Below are positions 50,956 to 59,651 of a stretch of 64,000 bases of DNA, piece by piece. Both the position numbers and the translations under genes were made by a program. A model generated the notes under the pieces. It made no database searches, was not told the DNA's origin, and worked only from the letters and a program-made list of their open reading frames with translations. Within the stretch, counting starts at the first letter, position 1. Each line of letters starts with the position of its first letter. Source of the DNA: an uncultured Pelagibacteraceae bacterium (GTDB lineage: Bacteria > Pseudomonadota > Alphaproteobacteria > Pelagibacterales > Pelagibacteraceae); contig CACOSS010000002.1 of assembly GCA_902629955.1 (NCBI GenBank), forward strand, positions 1 through 64,000. Direction: 5' to 3'.

Positions 50956-52203
50956 TTAACTACCCATTAATGCACCAACGTTAAATATTGGCGAATACAT
51001 GGCTATCATTAAACCACCAATCATAACCCCCATAAATACAATCATTATAGGTTCAATTAATGCAGACATATTATCTACAGTTTGATCAAATTCTTCTTCA
51101 TAGTATTTTGCAACGGAATTGAACATCTCATCAAGTTGTCCTGTTTGTTCGCCTACAGAAATTAATTGACTAAACGTCGGTGGAAAAAGAGGTTCTTTTA
51201 AAAATAATTTTGTTAATGTGTCTCCAGAGAAAACCCCTTTCTTTACATTTTCAAGAGCTTCAAGCACAACAACATTGTTACTAACTGATTTAGCAATTTC
51301 TAAACTTTCTAATAAATTTACACCTGCAGCACTTAAATTTCCAAGAATTAGAGAAACTCTAGCCAACATTGATTTCAATATCATTTCTCCAAATAACGGT
51401 AATTTTAAAACTTGTTTGTGCCATCGATATTTAATGGCGGCACTTTTTTTAGTTGCAAAATTAAATCCAAAATAAGATGCGATACCACCAAAAAGTATTA
51501 TTTTACCTCCAGTGCCTCTTAAAAAATCACTCATACTCATAATTGTGGCAGTTGCAGCTGGTAGTTCTAAACCCATTCCTGAATACATTTCTGCAAATAT
51601 TGGTACTACTTTAACTAACATGAATGCTGTTACAGTTATTGCAACTGAGAACATTATACTTGGATACATCAAAGCACCTTTGATTTTCTTTTTTATTTTC
51701 TCTTTTTTCTCAATGGCCTCCAATACTTTAAATAGGAAGACATCAAGTTTACCGCTAGCCTCGCCAGCTTTTATTAGGTTTACGTAAACATTATCAAAAT
51801 GCTGAGGATACTTTTCAAAACACTTTGATAAAGTAACACCTCCCTCAAGACTTTTTCTGATATCCTCGATAACCTCTTTAATTGCAGGACCTTCTAGCTG
51901 ATCTCTTAACATTGCTAAAACCTGAAGAATTGGCAGTCCAGCTCTTACCATTGTTGCAAATTGTTTGGTAAATATTAGTATTTCTTCAACTTTAATTTTT
52001 TTACTTTTACCTAAAAACGATAGAGAAAAGCCTTTTTTCTTTTCCCCTGATTTTTCTGTTTTTTTCTTCTTACCTCTTACAAGGTTGGTAATAATAACTT
52101 TTTGCTCTTTAAGTTTATGAGATGCTTCATCGAGATTAAGAGCCTCTATATCGCCTTCTACATATTTACCGTCTGAAATACCTTTGTATATAAAAGTTTC
52201 CAT
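50956..52203 (-). CDS. pilC: Type IV pilus inner-membrane platform protein PilC (GspF family)
   Basis: A 415-residue protein with the two-fold GspF architecture. N-terminal FIYKGISDGKYVEGDIEALNLDEASHKLKEQKVIITNL, then duplicated helical domains around FTKQFATMVRAGLPILQVLAML with GEASGKLDVFL and the later LARVSLILGNLSAAGVNLLESLEIAK with VGEQTGQLDEMF; three membrane helices (about 170-190, 220-240, 385-405). It forms the platform on which pilins assemble, driven by PilB (8-base gap). Confidence 0.95.
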   Translation of the reverse strand: METFIYKGISDGKYVEGDIEALNLDEASHKLKEQKVIITNLVRGKKKKTEKSGEKKKGFSLSFLGKSKKIKVEEILIFTKQFATMVRAGLPILQVLAMLRDQLEGPAIKEVIEDIRKSLEGGVTLSKCFEKYPQHFDNVYVNLIKAGEASGKLDVFLFKVLEAIEKKEKIKKKIKGALMYPSIMFSVAITVTAFMLVKVVPIFAEMYSGMGLELPAATATIMSMSDFLRGTGGKIILFGGIASYFGFNFATKKSAAIKYRWHKQVLKLPLFGEMILKSMLARVSLILGNLSAAGVNLLESLEIAKSVSNNVVVLEALENVKKGVFSGDTLTKLFLKEPLFPPTFSQLISVGEQTGQLDEMFNSVAKYYEEEFDQTVDNMSALIEPIMIVFMGVMIGGLMIAMYSPIFNVGALMGS

Positions 52204-52211
52204 AAAATTAC

Positions 52212-53963
52212 TTATTCAGAAGTTAGAACTCTTTCGTACTCTCTAAAATTAAGATCTCCTGATGAAATTAGTCTTCTTCCCATATCTTGCATTGTTTGGA
52301 AGCCTTCTTTAACTGCAATTTCTCTGAGTTCAGGAGTTGTAGCTTGTCTTAATATTGCTTCTTTCAATGGTTTTGAAACAACCAATATTTCATAAATACC
52401 TTGACGACCTTTATAACCTGTGTCTTTACATTTAGTACAACCTTTTCCTTTGAAAGCTTTAGCTCTTGATGCTTGTTCAGCTGTAAATCCTAAATCTTGT
52501 AAAACTTTTGGTGTTACATCTTCATCTGGGACTCTGCATTCTTTGCAAGTTCTTCTTGCAAGTCTTTGTGCTAAAACTAATTGGCAAGCTGCACTAATTA
52601 AATAATCTGGAGTTCCCATATTCTGTAATCTTGTAATTGTACTTGGTGCATCATTAGTGTGAAGTGTGCTGAATACTAAGTGTCCTGTTAATGCTGCCTT
52701 CAATCCAATATCAACTGTTTCTTTATCCCGCATTTCTCCTACAAGAATTATTTCAGGGTCTTGTCTTAAAAAAGATCTTAATGCTGATGCAAAAGTTAGT
52801 CCTATATCATCTTTAATTTGAACTTGTCCAACTCCATCAAGTTCATATTCTACGGGATCTTCAGCTGTTAAAATATTAAGATGAGGTTTGCTTACTTCTT
52901 TTAATATACTATACAATGTAGTTGATTTACCAGATCCAGTTGGTCCAGTAACCAGAATTAATCCTTGAGTACTATGAATTGATTTTCTTAAATTTTTTAA
53001 ATCTGCGTCATCAAAATTTAATTGTTCTAAGGTAATGTCTCCTGCATCTTTATTAAGTACCCGCATAACAATTCTTTCATTGTTTGCAGTAGGCAATATA
53101 GATAATCGTAGATCGACAACTTTTCCATCAATCTTAAAATTTATTGCTCCATCTTGAGGAAGTCTTCTTTCTGCAATATCTAGTTTGCCCATTATCTTAA
53201 ATCTTGTAACAACTGCACCATAGTTATCATGTAAAAATTTTCTGTATTGCTCTTGTTCTTGGAGCATTCCATCTAAACGATATCTTACTCTAGAAGAAAA
53301 TCTATATGGTTCTATATGAATATCACTGACGCCTGATTTAATTGCATCTGCTACAACCGCGGTACTAAACTTAATTACTTCAGATTCGTTTTCAATTGCT
53401 TCTATATCTTCTTCTGGTGCTTTTTCTAAAACTTCTCCCGCTTCTCCTAAATCAGAGTCGAACGTTTTTGTCTTTTCTTTATTTTCTTCTCTAATTGTAG
53501 CTGCTGTAACTTCATCACCACCGCTAGTTAATTTTTCTATAAATTCAGAGATTTGAGTTATTTTAGCGCCATGCAATTCAATATTTTTTTTTGTAATCGC
53601 TTTAAGGTTTCTCATTAGACCAAGTTTTGAACTATCTGGAATAGCTATGTGAAGTGTTTTTCCATCTATCTTGAAAGGTGCTACGAAATTTACTTTAATA
53701 TAGTTTGATGGCAATACTGATTTGATATCATCTGAAACATCAATCTTTGATAGGTCTTGTACCTCAAGATTTTGTTCTTTTACCAAAAGTTGTAAAATTT
53801 TATCTTCATCAGTAAGTTTTAAGTCGAATACAGCCTCTATCTGAGACTTGTTACCCTCTGTACTATTTTTTTTAATACTAATTAAATCTTTGCCAGATAT
53901 AACGTCATTATCTATTAAAACGTTAATTAAATTTATTTCGCTTTCTCTACTAATTTTTAACAT
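52212..53963 (-). CDS. pilB: Type IV pilus assembly ATPase PilB (GspE family)
   Basis: A 583-residue ATPase. N-terminal MshEN-type domain (about 1-160), then the secretion-ATPase core: Walker A GPTGSGKSTTLYSIL, Asp box LTAEDPVEYELDGVGQVQI, Walker B PEIILVGEMRDKETVDI, His box LVFSTLHTND, and a C-terminal tetracysteine zinc module CKECRVPDED...GCTKCKDTGY. Drives pilus extension in the cytoplasm. A retraction ATPase (PilT) is not in this window. Confidence 0.96.
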   Translation of the reverse strand: MLKISRESEINLINVLIDNDVISGKDLISIKKNSTEGNKSQIEAVFDLKLTDEDKILQLLVKEQNLEVQDLSKIDVSDDIKSVLPSNYIKVNFVAPFKIDGKTLHIAIPDSSKLGLMRNLKAITKKNIELHGAKITQISEFIEKLTSGGDEVTAATIREENKEKTKTFDSDLGEAGEVLEKAPEEDIEAIENESEVIKFSTAVVADAIKSGVSDIHIEPYRFSSRVRYRLDGMLQEQEQYRKFLHDNYGAVVTRFKIMGKLDIAERRLPQDGAINFKIDGKVVDLRLSILPTANNERIVMRVLNKDAGDITLEQLNFDDADLKNLRKSIHSTQGLILVTGPTGSGKSTTLYSILKEVSKPHLNILTAEDPVEYELDGVGQVQIKDDIGLTFASALRSFLRQDPEIILVGEMRDKETVDIGLKAALTGHLVFSTLHTNDAPSTITRLQNMGTPDYLISAACQLVLAQRLARRTCKECRVPDEDVTPKVLQDLGFTAEQASRAKAFKGKGCTKCKDTGYKGRQGIYEILVVSKPLKEAILRQATTPELREIAVKEGFQTMQDMGRRLISSGDLNFREYERVLTSE

Positions 53964-53968
53964 AACAA

Positions 53969-55549
53969 TTAAAGTACCCTTGGAGCTATAAACACCAGAA
54001 GCTCAGTTAAATCATCTTCTTTTGATTTTCCTGAAAACATTTTACCTAAAACTGGCACTTTGTTAAGACCAGGAACAGTATCTAGTTGATCTGTAACAAT
54101 ATTTTTCTTTATTCCACCTATTACTACTATATCACCATCAGCAATAAGTAGTTTAGTCTGTATTTCCATGGTATTTATACTACCTGAACCACCAGGAGAG
54201 TCATTATTTACTTGAATATCTAAAAGAATATTTCCGTCACCTATTATATTTGGTGTAACTTGCATTTTTAAAGCCGCATCTTTAAATGTAACTGGACTAT
54301 CTCCACTACCTGGTACTTGTATTTGAATACCTTGCGTTATAGATGCTGCCTGGTTGTTTAAAGAAAATAATTTTGGATTTGATATAATTCTTGTTTGTTG
54401 CTCTGTTTGTAAAGCCTCTAATTGAACTCTTAGAATTGATGCTGGTGTTTTTTTCAATATACCTAACCCTGCAGTTTGTGGAATGTTACCTGAGGCATTA
54501 AAATTTAATATTCCATCATTGCCTCCTGATCCAGCAGAGGTAATCGCAGCTGTATCTGAGGTAAAGTCTGCACCTTCACTTCCGCTCACACCAGAAGTTA
54601 CAGTTGGTCCATCTCCTCCGGTACCTGCCATTCTTAAACTTTTTCTTGAATAAGCTCCGCCAAGTTTAGCTGCTAATCTTCTCTCAAATTTTGAAGTTGC
54701 ATCAACTATAAATGCTTCGATTAATACTTGCTTTGTTCTTACATCGATCTCTCTTATAACTTTATCTACTACATCTAAATCTTTTTCTTTTCCTCTAACA
54801 ATTATTGATCTTGTAGTATTTTCCTCAGTTACTTGGATTGGTACAAAGCTTCCTGTGCCAGCTGTCTGGGTAAATAGTTCTAACATAGTAGCTTTAGCTT
54901 CAGCAGGAGAAATATAATAAAGTCTAAAAATTTCTGATACTATAGGTTCAACAGAGTCTTCTATTTCTATCTTTTTCTTAACTGCTGAGGCTCTAGCTGA
55001 TTTATAGCTTTCTTGAGAAGTTAAAGTTGAAGGAGTTGCTACTCTTATAATGTTACTTGCAACATCAATATCTGCTGCGTAGCTTTTAATATCTAAAAGC
55101 GCATTAAATGCTTTATCCCATGGGACATCATTTAGTTCAGCTGATACTGATCCAGCAACATCTTCACCAACCATAATATTTATATCACCAATTTTAGCCA
55201 TTAGGTTCATTGCTTCTTTGTAATCTAAATTTTGAAACTTGAACGTTACATTTTGTTTTAAAAGATCATAATCTTCAGGAATTAGTAGATAATTTTTTTC
55301 TTTAACTGAGGAGATTTTTTTTCTTTTATTTAACTTTATAACATCACCTTCGACAGGAGTTGGTCCCATTTCTGCAGTTTTATCAACTTCCTCTTTACCT
55401 AATGCTTTTACATCAGTTTTTATTAATGGTTCATTGTGCTTAAATTTTTTTCCGAATTTTGATTTATCTTTTTGAATAGTCTGACAACCTGTTAAAGCGA
55501 TAATTGAGATCATCATTATAAACATTATTTTATTAATTCTTTTATTCAT
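53969..55549 (-). CDS. pilQ: Lipoprotein secretin PilQ/MshL-like
   Basis: A 526-residue outer-membrane secretin with a lipobox (IIALTGCQTIQK, Cys near residue 22). N-terminal STN-like domain (NVTFKFQNLDYKEAMNLMAKIGDINIMVGE, DVPWDKAFNALLDIKSYAADIDV), N1-type domain (VSEIFRLYYISPAEAKATMLEL, RSIIVRGKEKDLDVVDKVIREIDVRTKQVLIEAFIVDA), a Gly/Ser-rich insert near 300-350, and the secretin core (ILRVQLEALQTEQQTRIISNPKLFSLNNQAA...VVIGGIKKNI, VPVLGKMFSGKSKEDDLTELLVFIAPRVL). Lipidation and compact size are closer to MshL than to E. coli HofQ or Pseudomonas PilQ. Channel for the pilus through the outer membrane. Confidence 0.93.
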   Translation of the reverse strand: MNKRINKIMFIMMISIIALTGCQTIQKDKSKFGKKFKHNEPLIKTDVKALGKEEVDKTAEMGPTPVEGDVIKLNKRKKISSVKEKNYLLIPEDYDLLKQNVTFKFQNLDYKEAMNLMAKIGDINIMVGEDVAGSVSAELNDVPWDKAFNALLDIKSYAADIDVASNIIRVATPSTLTSQESYKSARASAVKKKIEIEDSVEPIVSEIFRLYYISPAEAKATMLELFTQTAGTGSFVPIQVTEENTTRSIIVRGKEKDLDVVDKVIREIDVRTKQVLIEAFIVDATSKFERRLAAKLGGAYSRKSLRMAGTGGDGPTVTSGVSGSEGADFTSDTAAITSAGSGGNDGILNFNASGNIPQTAGLGILKKTPASILRVQLEALQTEQQTRIISNPKLFSLNNQAASITQGIQIQVPGSGDSPVTFKDAALKMQVTPNIIGDGNILLDIQVNNDSPGGSGSINTMEIQTKLLIADGDIVVIGGIKKNIVTDQLDTVPGLNKVPVLGKMFSGKSKEDDLTELLVFIAPRVL

Positions 55550-55551
55550 TT

Positions 55552-56046
55552 TTACCGTGCTCTCTCAACAATCTGATTTTTAAAATTTATTACAAGATAA
55601 GAGTCTTCATCTCTTTCAAAGACTGCTTCTTTATTATTGAGTGCAATTAATTTAACACCTGGACTAAGTTCCTCAAAAAGTTTTAGAGTTAGAGTATCCC
55701 CGCTTGCATTTATAAGAGTTGCAAAACTATCATTCTCACTAGCTACTACTCCCACTAATTTAAAATTATAAAGACTTTCTCCTGACTTGGGTTCATTGCT
55801 AGTTTGATTATTTTCTAATAATGTAACTTCTGTTCTTCCACTCATTGAGGCGTCACCAACAAACGGATCATTTAATGGTAACGGCTCTTCTGCGCTTTGT
55901 AATGCTTGTTCTTTTTTTACCTTTTTATTTATTTCTTTAGCTTTTTCGATGATATTTTGCTCATTATCGTGACTATCAGATATAGAGTTGCCTACTAATA
56001 ATAATGAAATTATTATTAATGAAGTTAATGTTTTAAAAAAAGTCAT
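55552..56046 (-). CDS. pilP: PilP-like pilotin/assembly protein
   Basis: A 164-residue protein with a signal or membrane-anchor N-terminus (FFKTLTSLIIISLLLVGNSISDS). A charged linker (KAKEINKKVKKEQALQ) and PLPLNDPFVGD precede a small beta domain (SLYNFKLVGVVASENDSFATLINASGDTLTLKLFEELSPGVKLIALNNKEAVFERDEDSYLVINF) like PilP/GspC-type periplasmic domains that connect the inner-membrane PilMNO complex to the secretin. Overlaps pilO by 14 bases and precedes pilQ by 2 bases. Confidence 0.78.
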   Translation of the reverse strand: MTFFKTLTSLIIISLLLVGNSISDSHDNEQNIIEKAKEINKKVKKEQALQSAEEPLPLNDPFVGDASMSGRTEVTLLENNQTSNEPKSGESLYNFKLVGVVASENDSFATLINASGDTLTLKLFEELSPGVKLIALNNKEAVFERDEDSYLVINFKNQIVERAR

Positions 56047-56731
56047 CAGCTAACCCCACTATAGTTAAAGTACCGCTTACTTTTATCGCTCCGGTTGTAT
56101 CTCCTTTTACCACTTGTATTGACTCTTTGTCAAAGTTTAACATCTTTTTCGATATAGAGAGTGCCCTTTTAAACTTAATATAACCTATAAAATTGCCAGT
56201 AATCTCAAAATCCACTGGAATTGTATAATAAGCAACATTTTCCTTCTTAATCTTTGCACCTTTTTTCTTCTTCTTTTTCTTCTTCTTCTTCTTCTTACCT
56301 TTGGCTACCTTAGCTAATGCATCTGATTTAGTGACTTGCTTAATTTCTTTTTTTTCAATTTTAGAAATAACTAAATCATTCTCTCCCGCAAATACGCTTA
56401 AAGTATTATACAATCCTTCAACTTCTGCTCTTGAATGAAATAAAGTTGAATATTCATCGTATCTGGGTTTGAGTTTCTTTATTTTTTTCTGTTTTGATTT
56501 TATTTGTTGAACAAATTCAGCGGTTTCCTGCTTTTTTTTATTCATATCGTCAATTTGAATTTTTTTCTTATTAACTATTGGATTTAAAACTGCGTAGTAA
56601 ATTATTAGGAAAAATATAACTGCTCCTGCTCCAATTCCAATTTTGGTTAAAGTCTTTTTATCAGCTAACTTTAAAAGTTTCTCTTTTATGTCTTCGACTT
56701 TTAAGTTTTTAAAATCAATATTTAAATCCAT
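56033..56731 (-). CDS. pilO: PilO-like protein with a poly-lysine run
   Basis: A 232-residue protein with one N-terminal membrane helix (about 33-50, IGAGAVIFFLIIYYAVLNP), a coiled-coil segment (KKIQIDDMNKKKQETAEFVQQIKSKQKKIKKLK), a beta-rich domain (VEGLYNTLSVFAGENDLVISKIEKKEI...YYTIPVDFEITGNFIGYIKFKRALSISKKML) and a C-terminal strand, like PilO. An unusual run of twelve lysines (about residues 145-157) sits between the two domains in what should be periplasm. Forms a periplasmic assembly with PilN and PilP. Confidence 0.85.
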   Translation of the reverse strand: MDLNIDFKNLKVEDIKEKLLKLADKKTLTKIGIGAGAVIFFLIIYYAVLNPIVNKKKIQIDDMNKKKQETAEFVQQIKSKQKKIKKLKPRYDEYSTLFHSRAEVEGLYNTLSVFAGENDLVISKIEKKEIKQVTKSDALAKVAKGKKKKKKKKKKKKGAKIKKENVAYYTIPVDFEITGNFIGYIKFKRALSISKKMLNFDKESIQVVKGDTTGAIKVSGTLTIVGLADDFF

Positions 56732-56733
56732 AT

Positions 56734-59100
56734 TTAACCTCTTTTAATTTTTACAAAAACTCTAAACCCTTTCATTGTTGCTCCTCCCACTGTTGCTTTT
56801 GGAAGCTTCATCGATGATAAAGATGCCTGTTCTATCATTTTTTGTTTACCTAAATTTTCAATAAATTTTAAAATATCTTGGTCAGTTGCAGCAATACCCT
56901 GAATTGTAAGGTTGTATTTTCCATTATATTCTACTGAGTCAAATCTTACTCTTTTTGGAACACTTGAAGCTACTTGTGCAAGAACTCTATATGTTAACTC
57001 TTTGTTTGATTTTAATGTTCTGCTTAATTTAAGTGTAGTTTCAATTAGCTTTAATTCTTTTGTTATAGCTTCATTCTCTTTAGCTTTTTCAACATGAATT
57101 TTTTTTACTTTTTCGTAGCCTGATAACTGTTTGTTATATGAGTAAATTTGAAAAAATGATAATGAAAATAAAATTAAATAAAGAGCCGCGACAGTTGCTG
57201 CCACACCTTTAAAAGCAAATCCAGATATAGCCTTCATCTTCTTTTGTTTGAACATGCTTTGTCTATTGGGTAATAAATTTATATTTTTTACTGCAGTGAC
57301 AAATTTATAGTAGCCAAATACGTCTAATTTTCTAAAGGCAAGACCAATAGCTGTTGTGAGGTATGATCTATTAGGAAAATTTACTTTATCCTCAAATTGT
57401 TTAGGAACATTTAAACCTTCAATTGGGTCAAAAAGATTAAACCCAACATTCATTAAGTTTTTCCTAAAGAAAGATAAATATTCGTCGACGTTTTCAATAT
57501 CAGATACTACTTTAATATTTCTTATTCTTTTTTCATATTTAGTCTCAAAGTCTTGTATTGCTTGTTTTACCTGCGTTACATACCTTCGAACAAGTCCCTC
57601 TTTTTCTTCAACGTCTTCAGAAGATAAAAGAATTTTTCTATCTAATCCTCTTAAAAATATGTCAGTAATAATTGGGTTATTGTCGTATAAAATCATTAGA
57701 TAATTTTCATCCAGACCAAACTCTAAAACGGCTGTTAAATTTGCATCCTCAATTTTATTTGAAATTTGATTAATTTGATCGACTGCAGATTTTAATGCAA
57801 AACATTTTACGTCAATTATAACTGGATTTAATCCTGCATTCTTAATTATTGTTGTGTAACTATTTATATCTGCCAATTTAGAAGCAACAAATAATATATC
57901 CATTGTATTTGCTTTTTCATTTTTGTTTATTACTTGATGAAAAATTGAATAGTCATCGAGGTTATCAGTTAATTGAACTAAATTTTCCCATAATGAGTTT
58001 GTTTCAATAGCTTTTTGTAATTCTTCATCTTTCATAAGTGGAGCGGTTACAACTCTAATTATTGCGCTTGTAACTGGTATTGATAAAGCTGCATTAGGAG
58101 TAGAAATTTTATGTTTTTGCAGAACTAATTTTAGTTCTTCAGTAAATTTTTCAGCATTTTCTAAAACTGTGCTTTCATCTGCAATTTCTATTTTATGAGT
58201 ATAAAATTTTTCCAAAACCCATTGATTAGCTTTGTTACTTGAAATTTGAGCAAGTCTAATTTCTTTGTTAGATAATTCCACACCAAGAATTTCTTCACCT
58301 TGTACGGAAGATTTTCCAAGTTTAGATTTAAAAAAACCTTCAAGTTTAGATTTTAAATTATTTTTTGAGCCTGCTGAAAGTTTTGGTGTTTTAATTCCTG
58401 ATATATTTGGTTTTTTAATTTTAATATCTTTTAATTTTCCAAATATATTTGTTAGTTTACTTTTCACTTGATCCGTTTTTGAAACTTCAGAGCTTTCTGT
58501 TGTTTGAGCTTGAGTTGCTTGATCTGAAGTTTTATTTTCTGTGTTTTGGTTTGCGGCTACACTCTCGGGTACTGAAGCGGTAGGCGCAGGTTGTTCATTA
58601 ATATTTGGTTTATTTTCATCAACACTTGTTTGATTTTCAATATTTTCTGCTTGAACACTTTGTTTTTTTAATCTTTCGCTCTCAGCAATAACGTCATCGT
58701 ACCATTTTTCAAGAATTGGTATTGCTTCATCCAAATTCGTCGTACCTGAAGAAGAAATTTTTTGTTTTCCATCAATATAAAGTCTACCTACCCAATTTTT
58801 TGATTTTAATTCGCCTTTATACTTATCTTGCCTTACATAAATATGTAATCTTCCATCTTTTTTATGTATTACTTGGTGGCCAGAACCAGAATCTTGGTCG
58901 TTTGTGGTGTTATCAGGCACTGTGTCTTGATTTTGGTCAACGTTTTGATCTTTATTCTCATTTCCCTCAGAAGTTGTCTCATTATTTGAATTCTCTTCTG
59001 GTTTTTTACTCTCATTTGAATCAATTTTTGGTTGATTCTCATCATTTGACTGAGAACTTTCTTCGTTAACTATTTTTTTTTCGTCGTCTTGATCGCTCAT
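56734..59100 (-). CDS. pilM: Fused PilM-PilN protein with long N-terminal extension
   Basis: A 788-residue fusion. Residues 1-75 are acidic/Asn-rich and disordered; 80-145 form a small beta-alpha module (GRLHIYVRQDKYKG, NWVGRLYIDGKQKISSSGTTNLDEAIPILEKWYDDV) resembling the arm-type DNA-binding domain at the N-terminus of phage-type integrases; 150-260 is a Gln/Thr/Ser-rich linker. About 265-600 is actin-like PilM (ILGVELSNKEIRLAQISS, NAALSIPVTSAIIRVV, AVLEFGLDENYLMILY). At about 605 the PilN motif NINLLPNR begins, followed by a membrane helix (VAALYLILFSLSFFQIY) and periplasmic coiled coil. In other species PilM binds this PilN peptide in trans. First gene of the pil operon. Confidence 0.88.
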   Translation of the reverse strand: MSDQDDEKKIVNEESSQSNDENQPKIDSNESKKPEENSNNETTSEGNENKDQNVDQNQDTVPDNTTNDQDSGSGHQVIHKKDGRLHIYVRQDKYKGELKSKNWVGRLYIDGKQKISSSGTTNLDEAIPILEKWYDDVIAESERLKKQSVQAENIENQTSVDENKPNINEQPAPTASVPESVAANQNTENKTSDQATQAQTTESSEVSKTDQVKSKLTNIFGKLKDIKIKKPNISGIKTPKLSAGSKNNLKSKLEGFFKSKLGKSSVQGEEILGVELSNKEIRLAQISSNKANQWVLEKFYTHKIEIADESTVLENAEKFTEELKLVLQKHKISTPNAALSIPVTSAIIRVVTAPLMKDEELQKAIETNSLWENLVQLTDNLDDYSIFHQVINKNEKANTMDILFVASKLADINSYTTIIKNAGLNPVIIDVKCFALKSAVDQINQISNKIEDANLTAVLEFGLDENYLMILYDNNPIITDIFLRGLDRKILLSSEDVEEKEGLVRRYVTQVKQAIQDFETKYEKRIRNIKVVSDIENVDEYLSFFRKNLMNVGFNLFDPIEGLNVPKQFEDKVNFPNRSYLTTAIGLAFRKLDVFGYYKFVTAVKNINLLPNRQSMFKQKKMKAISGFAFKGVAATVAALYLILFSLSFFQIYSYNKQLSGYEKVKKIHVEKAKENEAITKELKLIETTLKLSRTLKSNKELTYRVLAQVASSVPKRVRFDSVEYNGKYNLTIQGIAATDQDILKFIENLGKQKMIEQASLSSMKLPKATVGGATMKGFRVFVKIKRG

Positions 59101-59119
59101 ATCATTTTAAATATATTTT

Positions 59120-59455
59120 CTCTAACACAAATTTACGAATCTCTAACACAAATGTCGGTGTAAGTCTAACACATAACTATAAGTTGCATGACCAAAATGG
59201 GCTATTTGTGCAAAAAGCTAATAAAATCAGTACTTTTTAATTAAAAAAAAATTCAAAGCAAATTTTGTGAAATTTGAGAAAATTTAAAAATCTCTAACAC
59301 AATTATTAAAAACTCTAACACAAGTCATGTTTTGAAATTGTGTTAGAGAATTTTTAATTTTTAAATTTTAAAAAAAGCTAATAAAATCAACAATAATTAG
59401 AATTATTAAATAATTAGTATTTTTTGTGTTAGAGTAATACTTTTTTGTGTTAGAG
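59120..59455. repeat. Array of 11-bp CTCTAACACAA motifs upstream of the pil operon
   Basis: This is the 551-bp gene-free region 59101-59651. Seven perfect copies of CTCTAACACAA occur at 59120, 59141, 59292 and 59313 (+), and 59338, 59424 and 59445 (inverted), with an eighth degenerate copy at 59164 (+). Three pairs are spaced exactly 21 bp apart (59120/59141, 59292/59313, 59424/59445), two helical turns, so a protein could bind one face of the DNA. The copies at 59313 and 59338 face each other with a 14-bp loop. The rest of the region is AT-rich, with T-runs, and contains nothing else I can identify. Confidence 0.9.
59212..59389. repeat. Two 18-bp direct repeats inside the array region
   Basis: AAAAAGCTAATAAAATCA occurs at 59212-59229 and again at 59372-59389, 160 bp apart. 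The two copies sit beside groups of the 11-bp motif, so the region looks like a duplicated module. Confidence 0.8.
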
Positions 59456-59651
59456 ATAATTTTTTATAAAAAAATTTTTATTTTGAAGCTCGCAATTTTC
59501 AGAAAAAATGCAAAATTTGACAAATAAATTTTTTTTCTACCTAAAATTGTACACTTTTTAGAAAAATTTTTAAAAATAATGCACTTTTGGATTGTATTTT
59601 TTTAAAATTTTTTAAATTAAAGAATTAATTATGAAATAAATCAAGTTTTAC

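Noticed and set aside
58716-59069. 117-aa + strand ORF opposite the pilMN N-terminus
   Set aside because: Antisense shadow in a low-complexity region, no recognisable domain.
59120-59455. CRISPR-like array
   Set aside because: Repeats are only 11 bp, occur in both orientations and have irregular gaps; there are no uniform spacers and no cas genes.
59101-59651. Replication origin
   Set aside because: The motif CTCTAACACAA is not a DnaA box, no typical dnaA/hemE/parAB neighbours are present, and I cannot compute GC skew here.
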